Positions 42,436 through 50,279 are shown, numbered from the stretch's first letter. The stretch is DNA of 64,000 nt from Planctomycetota bacterium (GCA_029260795.1 JAJDCO010000015.1:110523-174522); one strand, 5' to 3'. Notes: a model not told the origin generated them from the letters alone. Numbers and translations: made by a program.

Positions 42436-43017
42436 TCACGCTTCCCCCAGCGCTCGGATGCACGCCTCTCGAACACTCCAGAGCTCCTCGAACGTCAAGG
42501 AGAGCTCCGGGCGCTCCCGAAGCCACTCTTGGAGGGCCAGGTGATGGAGCTCGATCTTGTGGGCTCCGATCTGCTCCGGATCGAGGGTCCACTCGCCGTG
42601 CAACCGAGCGATCGCTGTTCGGGGGTTCACTCCGGAACGAGTGAGGTCGATTCGGTGCCCCGAGGTGGTCAGGTAGCAGTGAGCCTCGGGAACGCTCTCC
42701 AAGCCGTGGGCCCGAAGAACGCGACCCACGCCCGGCGTGTTCGCCTCGGCCATGTCGTAGATCCCGACCGTCAGAGAGACCGGTAGATTCTGCTCTCGAG
42801 CCACGGCCGCCAAGAGAGCGTGCTTGGTGCTGCAGGTACCGCGTTCTTCCGTCAGGACGAGCCGATAGTCGGCGCGGTCGGAGTTGCGACCGTAGGGAAG
42901 CTCATGCACATATCGAGCGGCCGTTCGGTAGGAGGTACAGCCCATTCGCCGAAAGGCCGCGGAGTCCGGCCCTCGACCAGCCAAGGGCGCGTCCGGCAGA
43001 AGGGACCACGAGTCCAT
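42436..43017 (-). CDS. Putative transglutaminase-like protein
   Basis: A 193-residue protein. RGTCSTKHALLAAVARE, then HCYLTTSGHRIDLT, gives a Cys, His, Asp order as in papain-like transglutaminase folds; these residues could form a catalytic triad. No signal peptide is seen. It is otherwise uncharacterised. The ATG has AAGGCGG about 8 bases upstream. It lies 78 bases downstream on the same strand from nothing else, and DUF3224 follows; a shared operon is possible. Confidence 0.6.
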   Translation of the reverse strand: MDSWSLLPDAPLAGRGPDSAAFRRMGCTSYRTAARYVHELPYGRNSDRADYRLVLTEERGTCSTKHALLAAVAREQNLPVSLTVGIYDMAEANTPGVGRVLRAHGLESVPEAHCYLTTSGHRIDLTRSGVNPRTAIARLHGEWTLDPEQIGAHKIELHHLALQEWLRERPELSLTFEELWSVREACIRALGEA

Positions 43018-43372
43018 GTTTTGCCGCCTTCAGGGTGTGCAATCGTTCGAGCGCCCGCGTCGCCAACGGCAAGCCATTCGTGAAGCAGAAGGAATCGCCC
43101 GAAGAGCGTCACCACCTGCAGGCACGCTCTTGCCCGTGGTCGCACGGAGGACGCTGGCCCGAACGGGCAGGGTCACTCGAAACCGTGCACAAAGCAAGCG
43201 ACGACGCGGTGGCGACCGGCGGCTTCACGCCCCAGGCTTTGATCTGCCGCCCCTCGTCCCTCGGGGCCCTGTGTTGGCGATCCGCGCGCACGGGTCGAAC
43301 TCCGGGGCGTTGGGCCACCTGCTTCTCGGACCGCCCCACTCATCAGAATGGCGTGATCCTCCCAGCGCTTGG
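43018..43372. other. 355-base gap without a recognised gene
   Basis: All frames were read; open stretches exist on both strands but have Arg-, Ser- and Pro-rich translations and no ribosome-binding site. I see nothing firm in it. It may be a decayed gene or part of the repeat-rich accessory block that continues to 44.8 kb. Confidence 0.5.
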
Positions 43373-43819
43373 TCACTTCCCCGGTGGAGGCTGCACTTTC
43401 GCGAGCTCATAGTGGTTCATGGCGTCTTCAAAGCTCGCCGGCGGCTCATCGGGGCCGCCGTCTGTGGCCAACGTGAGTATCCCGTCCTCGATCTTGAGGA
43501 TGGCCAAGACCACCTGCCCGGCGGTATCAGCACCCGAGCTCTTCTCGATGGTGGCGCGGAGCTGCTGCGGGCCGGTCCCGCTCGGCAAGGTGAAGCTCGT
43601 CTCGAACCAGTGGTCCTCACGCTCGAAGAAGTGCAGGGAGCTCCCGTCGATGGTGATCGACGTCTTCCCGCGCTCGTCCTCGGCCTCCCAGTGCCCCTGA
43701 ATGCTCTCCGACGTAGTCGAGGCGATCGGTGGAGAGGGCGAGGAGCAGCTGACTGGCAGCAGAAGGCACGGCAGGGCACAGAGCGGCAGCGCGCGGTGGA
43801 GCAAGTCTCTTGGCTTCAT
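43373..43819 (-). CDS. TIGR03067-like lipoprotein, copy A
   Basis: A 148-residue lipoprotein with lipobox LLPVSC (Cys about 25). The mature part, IQGHWEAEDERGKTSITIDG, LHFFEREDHWFETSFTLPSG, GPQQLRATIEKS, and ILKIEDGILTLATDGG, follows the TIGR03067 layout known from Planctomycetota (test of weight, strand, residual, short peptide). It is paralogous to the next gene upstream (44003-44452): both have HW[FY]-T-FTLP-GT-P-QL-ATI. Function unknown. Confidence 0.85.
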   Translation of the reverse strand: MKPRDLLHRALPLCALPCLLLPVSCSSPSPPIASTTSESIQGHWEAEDERGKTSITIDGSSLHFFEREDHWFETSFTLPSGTGPQQLRATIEKSSGADTAGQVVLAILKIEDGILTLATDGGPDEPPASFEDAMNHYELAKVQPPPGK

Positions 43820-43891
43820 CGACTTTTCGTCCCTCGAGTGACGGAGTGAGATTGCAGGTCCGCGAGGGTAACGAGCGCGAGTAGATCCCGT

Positions 43892-43909
43892 TGGGTAAAA
43901 GCTTCGTAT
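43892..43909 (-). promoter_or_regulatory. Conserved upstream block, copy A
   Basis: On the minus strand ATACGAAGCTTTTACCCA, 73 bases before the start of lipoprotein A. It matches the block before lipoprotein B (44541-44558) in 16 of 18 positions, including the palindrome AAGCTT. Likely a shared promoter or operator element. Confidence 0.5.
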
Positions 43910-44002
43910 CGTGAGCGCCGGGGTCTCGTCATGAGCATGCGAACCCTGCAGGGCCTCTCCGTATCAGCGGACTTCACAGGCCCTGTCGCGGAGCATTCTC
44001 GA

Positions 44003-44452
44003 TCACTCGCTCGTCGGAGGTCGGGTCCTGCCCTCTCGAGGGTCGGTTCGCTCGAGCTCGTAGAGGCCGTGCCCCGACACATCGAATGAGTCCGTCGGCG
44101 CGTCCTTGTACAGTGGCAACAACGTCAAGACGCCTTCCTCGATCTTGTAGAGGTTGACGATCACTTGCCCAACGTGGCCGTGCTCGTTGTTGGAGCCGTC
44201 CTCGACGATGGTGGCGTGGAGCTGCTTCGGGTCCGTACCTGGAGGTAGCGTGAATTCGGTTTGATACCAGTGATCCTCGCCCCCGTAGAAGAAGAGCGTG
44301 TTGCCCGAGATGTTCACGGACTCTTCTTCCTGTTCCCAGTAGCCTTGGAGCCCGTCCAAGGCGGATACCGTTGGCGGGCCCGAGGTGCAGCCGGCCAGCA
44401 GGGACACGAGCAAACAGATCAAGGCCATCGTGCGGAGGATCGCTCGGTTCAT
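44003..44452 (-). CDS. TIGR03067-like lipoprotein, copy B
   Basis: A 149-residue lipoprotein with lipobox LLAGC (Cys about 22). LQGYWEQEEESVNISGNTLF, EDHWYQTEFTLPPGTDPKQL, HATIVEDGSNN and VNLYKIEEGVLTLL match copy A and the TIGR03067 pattern. The ATG at 44452 has GAGAGAGG 8 bases upstream. It lies 183 bases from copy A, each with its own upstream block, so the pair arose by tandem duplication but is probably transcribed separately. Envelope-located; function unknown. Confidence 0.86.
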   Translation of the reverse strand: MNRAILRTMALICLLVSLLAGCTSGPPTVSALDGLQGYWEQEEESVNISGNTLFFYGGEDHWYQTEFTLPPGTDPKQLHATIVEDGSNNEHGHVGQVIVNLYKIEEGVLTLLPLYKDAPTDSFDVSGHGLYELERTDPREGRTRPPTSE

Positions 44453-44540
44453 TTTCACAGCCTCTCTCGGCGGCGGTTGGATGAAGGGCACTGGCTCACG
44501 ACACCACGGGTCCGCGACCCTATCACGGACGAAGAATCCC

Positions 44541-44558
44541 TGCGTAAAAGCTTCGCAT
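44541..44558 (-). promoter_or_regulatory. Conserved upstream block, copy B
   Basis: On the minus strand ATGCGAAGCTTTTACGCA, 89 bases before the start of lipoprotein B, near-identical to 43892-43909. Confidence 0.5.
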
Positions 44559-44580
44559 CTCTTGGCGTGGCGGGCCCCTC

Positions 44581-44604
44581 GATGCCGATGCCGATGCCGA
44601 TGCC
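44581..44604. repeat. Hexanucleotide repeat (ATGCCG)4
   Basis: Four uninterrupted copies of ATGCCG just upstream of the lipoprotein B promoter block; slippage-prone. Confidence 0.9.
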
Positions 44605-44735
44605 GCCCCTTCAGGGCTCTGCTGCGTGGGATCCTGATTGCCCCAGGACCCAGGGCTGCGCCTCCGCTCCGCTCCGGCTGACCCTGGGCTATTCGAGGCC
44701 GGCCCTTCAGGCCTGGAGACCAGGGCACCCTTCGA
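44605..44735. repeat. Palindromic GC-rich intergenic repeat
   Basis: CCCTTCAGG occurs at both ends (44607 and 44703 area), and CCCAGGG (44649-44655) pairs with CCCTGGG (44682-44688) around a loop with CGCTCCGCTCCG. Its translation on the minus strand (SPGLKGRPRIAQGQP) recalls dispersed intergenic elements that are often misannotated in Planctomycetota and Verrucomicrobiota. No gene is supported in 44453-44796. Confidence 0.45.
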
Positions 44736-44796
44736 CTGCGGCAGCAGTTTTTGGACATCGAGTCTACTACGAGAATCGCGAGATGACGTGCCGCCC

Positions 44797-45204
44797 TCAC
44801 TCGACCGCGTAGTCGTCGCCGTAGAACTTGCTCGTCGTGCGGGTGTGGAAGGTGATCGCTTTGATCGGCTCGTAGCGGGGATCGCCGAGACCCGGGAGCA
44901 CCTCGAGGAGCTCGTCATCCCAGACGTAGATCGCCATCGGGAACGAGACGCGCGTCTGGCCGCGTTGAGTGGCACCGCGGGGCGCGCTCACGCGGTGGGT
45001 CGTCGAGCGGAGCCGATCGTTCGTGATGCGCTGGAGGTAGTCCCCGGTGTTCAGAATGATCGAGCCGGGCGGAGCCTCGAGGCGCACCCACTTCCCGGAT
45101 CGGTGGAGCACCTGGAGCCCCTCCACACTCGGAGCGGGCAGGAACGTGAACAGGTCGACGTCCTCGTGGCCGAGTAGGCGCCCGGCACCCGAGTTTGCCC
45201 GCTC
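44797..45204 (-). pseudogene. C-terminal remnant of a 2OG-Fe(II) oxygenase (isopenicillin N synthase-like)
   Basis: About 136 codons match the C-terminal half of the isopenicillin N synthase superfamily: LLGHEDVDLFTFLPA (HxD iron ligands), GLQVLHRSGKWVRLEAPPG, INTGD-like ILNTGDYLQRITNDRLRST, THRV (second His) and RVSFP (the 2-oxoglutarate-binding RxS). The N-terminal half is absent: reading upstream in this frame gives unrelated sequence, while a different frame from 45323 (MDDRKRHGIRAVNRDFARYG) does not resemble the family. The gene is therefore truncated and probably frameshifted. An expressed 109-residue fragment from a GTG at 45126 is possible but could not fold as an enzyme. Confidence 0.65.
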
Positions 45205-45554
45205 GAGAGGTCCTCTCCCTCGGCGCCTTCTGCCAGGCGATAGAGCTTGTCCTTCTCGACCTGACCGTAGCGCGCGAAGTCGCGATTCACGGCGCGAATG
45301 CCATGGCGCTTGCGATCATCCATGAGAGCCGGCTCCGGGATCTGTCAATCGGACTGCCCCACTCCACTCAACCCGGCGCGCGATCGTAGCCGGAGATCCG
45401 TGGGAGACCGATCTCCCGCTCCCGCACCGTGCTTCGCCATGTGGCCATCCCATCGGGAACGGGCACAGGATGCAAGACCGCCGCTGAGAGCGCCCGCGGC
45501 CCTCGCCGGGTCGGTGCTCTTGTTCCACTCTCGTGAGCGGTCCTGATTTTCTTT

Positions 45555-45572
45555 GAACCTCTCGCGAGGTTC
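45555..45572. promoter_or_regulatory. Perfect palindrome before the ECF sigma gene
   Basis: GAACCTC-TCGC-GAGGTTC, a perfect 7 bp dyad 18 bases before the ATG at 45591. It contains GAACC, the typical ECF -35 core, so it could be part of an autoregulated promoter or a translational hairpin. The rest of 45205-45554 holds nothing recognised. Confidence 0.4.
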
Positions 45573-45590
45573 GGGCGACCTGGGTGGGCG

Positions 45591-46154
45591 ATGACGAACC
45601 AACGACGACAGCTGATCGACGAGATGATCGTCCTGGAATGCCAGGCGGGGTCGACCGAGGCTTTCGAGGTCTTGATCACTCGCTGGCAGGAGCGCCTCTG
45701 GAGGCACGCCTTCCGACTCACGGGTCGTGAAGAAGCCGCCTGGGATGTGATCCAGGAGACCTGGCTGGCGATCACGCAAGGCATCGTGCGACTGCAGGAT
45801 GCCACCGTGTTCCGACGCTGGGCCTACACGATCGTCTCTCGGAAGGCGGCGAGCTGGCAGCGGAGCCGGGGACGGCTCGAGAGGATCGAGCCGCTGGACG
45901 CTGACGGAAACGTCTTGTCGCAACGCAAGGACGCTTCGAAGCGCTCTCCCGCCTCGAACGCAACGGCTCTCCTCCGCGAAGCTCTCGAGTATCTGCCGAG
46001 TGATCGGCAAGTGCTCCTGTCCCTTCGCCACCTGGAGGGCTTCGACGTTCACGAGATCGCCGGCATCCTCGGGATTCCCGAGGGAACCGTGAAGTCTCGG
46101 CTGCACCATGCCCGGGAAGAGCTTCGACACATCGTGGAAAGGATCGATCGATGA
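45591..46154 (+). CDS. ECF-type RNA polymerase sigma factor
   Basis: A 187-residue sigma-70 family protein. Region 2 runs from about residue 18 (AGSTEAFEVLITRWQERLWR, RHAFRLTGREEAAWDVIQET) and region 4 from about 130 (LEYLPSDRQVLLSLRHLEG, then VHEIAGILGIPEGTVKSRL as the helix-turn-helix). The ATG is preceded by GGTGGG. Its stop overlaps the start of a DUF6768-like membrane protein by ATGA, a common planctomycete pairing; that partner may hold the sigma factor at the membrane in place of a classical zinc anti-sigma. Confidence 0.9.
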   Translation: MTNQRRQLIDEMIVLECQAGSTEAFEVLITRWQERLWRHAFRLTGREEAAWDVIQETWLAITQGIVRLQDATVFRRWAYTIVSRKAASWQRSRGRLERIEPLDADGNVLSQRKDASKRSPASNATALLREALEYLPSDRQVLLSLRHLEGFDVHEIAGILGIPEGTVKSRLHHAREELRHIVERIDR

Positions 46155-46516
46155 GTGAATTCGGTGAGATGATCAAGGAAGCGTTGCTCGGTGAAGAGAG
46201 CTTCGACCCCAGCCCGGGCGCCGAAGCCGTGAAGGCGGTGCTCCAGAAGTTCGACCGGCGGATGTGGACCGTCCGGGTCCTCAGCTGGTTCGTGGTCGCG
46301 TTCATGTTCGCGCTCGCCATCGTGATGATCGTGTTTCTGCTCCAAGCGCCCGCAGACGAGAGCCCGGGTCTGCTGCTCCTCTACGCAGTGCTCGCGGTCT
46401 TCGGCATGACGGGCGTCGGCATGGCCAAAGGCTACTGGTTCCTGATGCAGAACCACTTCGCGCTCATGAAGGAGGTCAAGCGGACCCAGCTCCTGCTGAT
46501 CGAAAAGGCTGAATGA
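46151..46516 (+). CDS. DUF6768-like membrane protein, partner of the ECF sigma factor
   Basis: A 121-residue protein: an acidic N-terminal cytoplasmic part, two membrane helices (WFVVAFMFALAIVMIVFLL and GLLLLYAVLAVFGMTGVGMA) and the C-terminal signature KGYWFLMQNHFALMKEVKRT, shared with DUF6768-type proteins encoded after ECF sigma genes. It starts inside the sigma stop (ATGA). A role as a membrane regulator of the sigma factor is inferred from the coupling. Confidence 0.82.
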   Translation: MSEFGEMIKEALLGEESFDPSPGAEAVKAVLQKFDRRMWTVRVLSWFVVAFMFALAIVMIVFLLQAPADESPGLLLLYAVLAVFGMTGVGMAKGYWFLMQNHFALMKEVKRTQLLLIEKAE

Positions 46517-46634
46517 ACATGCAATACTGAACATGCAATATGAACCGGAAATGGGATCAACCGATCGGCTCGCCCGATCCCGCCGAGTCGGAGCACCGCG
46601 TGTTCCTATTGCATGGTTCGTATTCCGTGTTCCG
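46514..46634. repeat. TGAACATGCAATA direct repeats with an inverted copy
   Basis: TGAACATGCAATA occurs at 46514-46526 and again at 46528-46540. Near 46606 the inverted form TATTGCATG-G-TTC follows, so the segment can fold into a long hairpin; CGTGTTCC is also repeated (near 46599 and 46628). The first copy covers the stop codon of the DUF6768 gene. This looks like a small dispersed element. The gap 46517-46831 contains no supported gene. Confidence 0.6.
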
Positions 46635-46831
46635 AGTGGGAAGCCCACCTCCTCCGCTGCCATCACCTCGACCCACGCTGCCCAGCGGTTCGGACTGGCT
46701 CGCCATTTTGGTCCTGAAAGAAAGTCCAGAAAAACGGTTCGGTCGAGTTGGGAACGGGCCTTCGACGGGTGCCGCTGCTCCCAAGCTTCGGTAGCGCAGC
46801 TTCCTCTTCCCCCCAACATCGGAGACCCACC

Positions 46832-47320
46832 ATGCCCACGATGAAAGCCGAAGGCGCCTTCCGCATCGCCGACCGCCGTCTCGAGATCGGTCACTCGCTG
46901 ATCGTCTTCGGGGAGAGCCTTCAAGAGATCCAGACCTGGATCCAGAACAACGGCTCCGAGAAGATCGTGTTCGATGGCTCCTATCTTCACCTGTACTCGG
47001 GGAAGTACGAGAAGGCCGGCTACGGAAAGACCGAGAAGCATGACCCGCTCAGCGTGCGCCATCAGGGATGGGGAAAAGGCACCATCGGGATCCCCGGGAT
47101 CACTTGGGTCTACAAGCGCCTGGCCAAGGCCACGCATGCCGTGGTCGGTCGATACTACGTCGCGGCGCACGTGAGCAAGGCGAGGACGGCGCCCAAGCGT
47201 GTCACCTTCATGCACGGCCAGAAGAGCTGCACCCACCGGCTCACCATCACGGGCGATACCGCCCAGCTGCGCGGCGGCATCCAGCTCAGCCAGATGGCTC
47301 CGGCCTGCCAACCCGGTTGA
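46832..47320 (+). CDS. Hypothetical protein, orphan
   Basis: A 162-residue protein I do not recognise. GGAG stands 8 bases before the ATG. The chain looks ordered: LEIGHSLIVFGESLQEIQTW, IVFDGSYLHLYSGKYEKAG, GWGKGTIGIPGITWVYKR, HAVVGRYYVAAHVSKA and a final TFMHGQKSCTHRLTITGD. It is mostly beta strands with many His, Tyr and Lys, has two Cys near the end, and no signal peptide. An upstream in-frame extension of 28 residues is open but low-complexity. Confidence 0.65.
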   Translation: MPTMKAEGAFRIADRRLEIGHSLIVFGESLQEIQTWIQNNGSEKIVFDGSYLHLYSGKYEKAGYGKTEKHDPLSVRHQGWGKGTIGIPGITWVYKRLAKATHAVVGRYYVAAHVSKARTAPKRVTFMHGQKSCTHRLTITGDTAQLRGGIQLSQMAPACQPG

Positions 47321-47413
47321 GATTGGAGCTCCGAACGCGGGTGGCGAACGTCACGCCCGCGCGGTAGGCTGCCAAAGAAGAAGCGACCGAAGAGGCGATC
47401 TGGCCTGCCGCGT

Positions 47414-47650
47414 CCCTCCAGCGGCCATGACAGCTTCTTCTTGTGGGGTCCCCCGAACCGTGATGTGATCGTCGCGGTCGCTCGCTCGGAGACCGACCTC
47501 CGACAGGTCTTCGAAGAGGTCCAGCTGGTGCGCCCGGTCACGAACGCGCTCGGCATTCGCAATGAGTCGTCGGCGAAATCGATCTTCCTCTGCTGGCGCC
47601 CGCGCCTCCCTTGGCCGACTCTTTGGAAAGAGCTGAGGAGCTTCATTTGA
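47414..47650 (+). pseudogene. C-terminal remnant of a GT39-like glycosyltransferase
   Basis: About 78 codons read SSGHDSFFLWGPPNRDVIVA, VARSETDLRQVFEEVQL, and a final SIFLCWRPRLPWPTLWKEL, which is how the last, extracytoplasmic part of membrane glycosyltransferases of the dolichyl-phosphate-mannose (GT39) type commonly ends. Everything before it, including all membrane helices, is missing; the frame upstream becomes Lys/Arg/Pro-rich. The stop TGA overlaps the sulfatase ATG (TGATG), so the intact ancestor was translationally coupled to the sulfatase. A 10 bp inverted repeat AAGAAGAAGC (47375-47384) / GCTTCTTCTT (47433-47442) marks the breakpoint area. The rest of 47321-47413 holds nothing else. 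Confidence 0.55.
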
Positions 47651-49101
47651 TGTCGAGAATCGCCGCGGCCCTGATCGATCGGCAAACCGGCCGTCCGCGT
47701 GGAGTGATCGAGAGTCGACGGAGCTCTCACCGAGCTCGATCCCTGCTCCCCGTCACGCTCCTGCTGAGCGTCGGGCTCGCGTCCCTCGCGCACGCCCAAG
47801 AACCCTCGCCTTCTTCCGAGGCGACACCGCCCATCCGGACGGAGCCGCTGAACATCCTGCTGATCTTGGCGGACGACTCGGCGGTCGACAACTACGGCTG
47901 CTACGGGAGCACCTACTTCCCGACGCCTCGCCTCGACGCCCTGGCTCGGGATGGGATCCGATTCACCCACTGCTACTCGGCACCGGTCTGCACGCCGAGC
48001 CGCGTCGAGCTGATGACGGGCCGGGAGGGCATCCGCAACTACGTCGCCTTCGGCACGCTCGATCGGGAGGAGGTCACGTTCGGGACGATGCTGCAGCAGG
48101 CCGGGTACGCGACGGCTGTCGCGGGTAAGTGGCAGCTCCACGGCGGGCCGAATGGCTCCTTGGCCGCGGACTGTGGCTTCGATACGCATTGCCTGTGGAA
48201 TGCCCCCGGGACGAAGCGCGCGCGGTACTGGAACCCCAGCCTGCTGCGTGATGGGCAGCTCCTCGAGACGGCGCCCCAGGACTACGGACCCGACCTCTTC
48301 ACCGACTTCCTCATCGAGTTCCTCGAGAAGAACAAGGAGCGCCCATTCTTCGCCTACTACCCGATGGCCTTGACCCACGCGCCCTTTCGGCCGACGCCCC
48401 TGAGCGCTCCCCGGACCGAGGAGGAGCAAGCCGACAAGCAAGCGGCCGCGCTTCGGCACTTTCGCGACATGACCGCCTACGCCGACCGGTGCGTGGGCCG
48501 ACTCGTCGATGCTCTCGAGAAGCACGGGCTGCGCGAGCGAACGGTCGTGATCTACACGACCGACAACGGCACCGATCGAAGCCTGACTTATCCTTTCGGT
48601 AATGAGACCCGAAAGGGCGAGAAGGCGTACCCGACGACGGGTGGAACACACGCTCCCTTGATCGTCAACTGCCCGGGCATCGTGCCCGCGGGCCAAGTCT
48701 GTGACGACCTGGTCGACTTCTCGGACTTCCTGCCCACGCTGGCCGACATCACGCAGGCCGAGCTTCCCGATGTCCCGCTCGACGGTCGCTCCTTCTGGGC
48801 GCAGTGCCAGGGGAAAGAAGGAGACCCTCGGCTCTGGATCTACCAGTACTACTATCCCAAGTTTGCCAAGGCCGCAGAGAAGCACGGGCAGGGCGTGAAT
48901 CGACGGGAGATCGTGTGGACCCAGAATCACGACTTCAAGCTGTACCGTGACGGCACGCTCTATGCGCTGTCGGATCGCGACGAGTTGCGGCCGATTCCGA
49001 ACGGAAGCGACGAGAAAGCCGACGCGGCCCGAAAGCTCCTCCAAAGCGCTCTCGACTCGTTTCCAGAACGGGCCGCCAAGCTGAGGCAACCGGATCGCTG
49101 A
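47650..49101 (+). CDS. Secreted formylglycine-dependent sulfatase
   Basis: A 483-residue arylsulfatase-family protein that hydrolyses a sulfate ester outside the cytoplasm. A basic N-region is followed by a signal peptide hydrophobic core (LLPVTLLLSVGLASLAHA, to about residue 49). The metal site starts at ILADDSAVDNYGCYG (Asp75, Asp76), and CTPSR at 114-118 carries the Cys converted to formylglycine; GKWQLHG and YTTDNGTD follow in the usual order. GAGGAG stands 8 bases upstream of the ATG, which overlaps the stop of the glycosyltransferase remnant. The substrate (carbohydrate or aryl sulfate) is not readable. Confidence 0.93.
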   Translation: MSRIAAALIDRQTGRPRGVIESRRSSHRARSLLPVTLLLSVGLASLAHAQEPSPSSEATPPIRTEPLNILLILADDSAVDNYGCYGSTYFPTPRLDALARDGIRFTHCYSAPVCTPSRVELMTGREGIRNYVAFGTLDREEVTFGTMLQQAGYATAVAGKWQLHGGPNGSLAADCGFDTHCLWNAPGTKRARYWNPSLLRDGQLLETAPQDYGPDLFTDFLIEFLEKNKERPFFAYYPMALTHAPFRPTPLSAPRTEEEQADKQAAALRHFRDMTAYADRCVGRLVDALEKHGLRERTVVIYTTDNGTDRSLTYPFGNETRKGEKAYPTTGGTHAPLIVNCPGIVPAGQVCDDLVDFSDFLPTLADITQAELPDVPLDGRSFWAQCQGKEGDPRLWIYQYYYPKFAKAAEKHGQGVNRREIVWTQNHDFKLYRDGTLYALSDRDELRPIPNGSDEKADAARKLLQSALDSFPERAAKLRQPDR

Positions 49102-49164
49102 AAAACTTCAGCTCGTACTGATCGCTTCCGATCGGCGCGATGGCCGTGCGAGCAAGCTGGTCGG

Positions 49165-49752
49165 TCACTGCCCCAAGTAGTAACTGCGCATGGAATCGAG
49201 CGTCACATGGACGTTGTTCGAGTCCTCGTAGGGCGGCCCGAAGAGCACCCCCGAGATGGCGCGTCCCTCAGAATCCGACAGTCGGAGATAGACGGGAGCG
49301 TCTGCGGGAAAAGCCCAGTCATCGAGCAAAACCGTCACACGATCGCCCTGCGCTTCGAAGTGGAGGCCCTCTGCTTGCGCGACGACAAGGCGGCTCGGAT
49401 CCGGCGCTCCGCTCGCGAGCAAGTCATCGACCCACTCCTCCCAAGGCGTGTCGCCCTCCGGACCGACGACATGGTAGAGCTCGGCCGCAGCGACGCTTTG
49501 GCCATGAACGAAGTCCTCGAAGACCATCGATGCAAAGCCGTCGCTTTGAAGACGCCCCTTGGAGTACCAGAGGGCCGTGAGCTGATGCTCCTCATCGTCC
49601 GCAGTACCAATTCGGTGCCAGGATTCTTCAGCTGCCTGATGGAGTGACGAACGAATCGGACTCTTCGATTCATGAGAGGGTTCGAGCTCATCGACGTTTC
49701 GGCACGACAGGGTAGCGAGTAGAATCAGCGGAAAAAGGACGGTCTTGTTCAT
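49165..49752 (-). CDS. Hypothetical lipoprotein
   Basis: A 195-residue protein with a lipobox LLATLSC (Cys about 17) after a short signal peptide. The mature part (EEHQLTALWYSKGRLQSDGF, FVHGQSVAAAELYHVVGPEG, VTVLLDDWAFPADAPVYLRL) is beta-rich and not recognised. ATG 49752 is used because GGGGA lies 9 bases upstream; ATG 49761 is possible. It lies beside the cysteine-rich gene in a stretch of lower GC. Confidence 0.75.
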   Translation of the reverse strand: MNKTVLFPLILLATLSCRNVDELEPSHESKSPIRSSLHQAAEESWHRIGTADDEEHQLTALWYSKGRLQSDGFASMVFEDFVHGQSVAAAELYHVVGPEGDTPWEEWVDDLLASGAPDPSRLVVAQAEGLHFEAQGDRVTVLLDDWAFPADAPVYLRLSDSEGRAISGVLFGPPYEDSNNVHVTLDSMRSYYLGQ

Positions 49753-49817
49753 GGTTTTCATTCCCCAATTCACGAGTAGCGTAAGAATGCCACGTACCTG
49801 GTGAGAACTCATTCTTT

Positions 49818-50279
49818 TCAGGTCTCGCAGATCGAGTTGCCCGTACCATCAATATCTTTCAGGCGAACAGAGAGACAGTTGTCATCTTGCTTTGTGCACG
49901 AGGTGTCGTCCCGATCTACCGTCTCGCAACCATTGAAGGGACCGGCGCAGTTCTCATCACCCGTATCACAGCAGAGCTGGACTCGATCGCAGGTACCAGA
50001 ACCGTTCTCGATCGTAAAGCAAACCTCAGACTGGCCGGCGCACCGCTTCCAAGTGAGCTTGCAGTAGCCCCAGATTCTCGTAGTGGTCAAAACCGCCGTA
50101 CCACAATCTGCAGGATTCGGGTAACAATCGCCCCCGGTGCAGTCGATCTCTCCGAGGTCCAGCGGGGCTTTCGGCACATTCCCAAGATGGGACATCGAAG
50201 CCCCAGACACCGCGAGATCGAAGGCGCCAAAGACACACATGGCAGCCACCGTGACAACGACCATCCTACTGTACGCCAC
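49818..50279 (-). CDS. Secreted cysteine-rich protein
   Basis: A 153-residue exported protein. The GTG start at 50279 has AAGGAGG 6 bases upstream and opens a signal peptide (VVVTVAAMCVFGAF). The mature chain holds 14 Cys in patterns such as DCTGGDCYPNPADC, CDRVQLCCD and CTKQDDNC, so it is probably a disulfide-stabilised extracellular protein. The family is not recognised. The gene and its gap to the sulfatase are visibly richer in A and T than the neighbours, a sign of recent transfer or relaxed composition. Confidence 0.75.
   Translation of the reverse strand: MAYSRMVVVTVAAMCVFGAFDLAVSGASMSHLGNVPKAPLDLGEIDCTGGDCYPNPADCGTAVLTTTRIWGYCKLTWKRCAGQSEVCFTIENGSGTCDRVQLCCDTGDENCAGPFNGCETVDRDDTSCTKQDDNCLSVRLKDIDGTGNSICET

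Noticed and set aside
44638..45177. Plus-strand frame across the oxygenase remnant
   Set aside because: The minus strand carries clear HxD, His and RxS motifs; the plus frame has none.
45229..45323. Short frame starting MDDRKRHGIRAVN as N-terminal half of the oxygenase
   Set aside because: It does not resemble the family's N-terminus and is in another frame, so it is not annotated as part of the gene.
47155..49089. 644-residue open frame antisense to the first sulfatase
   Set aside because: Antisense shadow; the sulfatase frame has CTPSR and the metal-site motifs.
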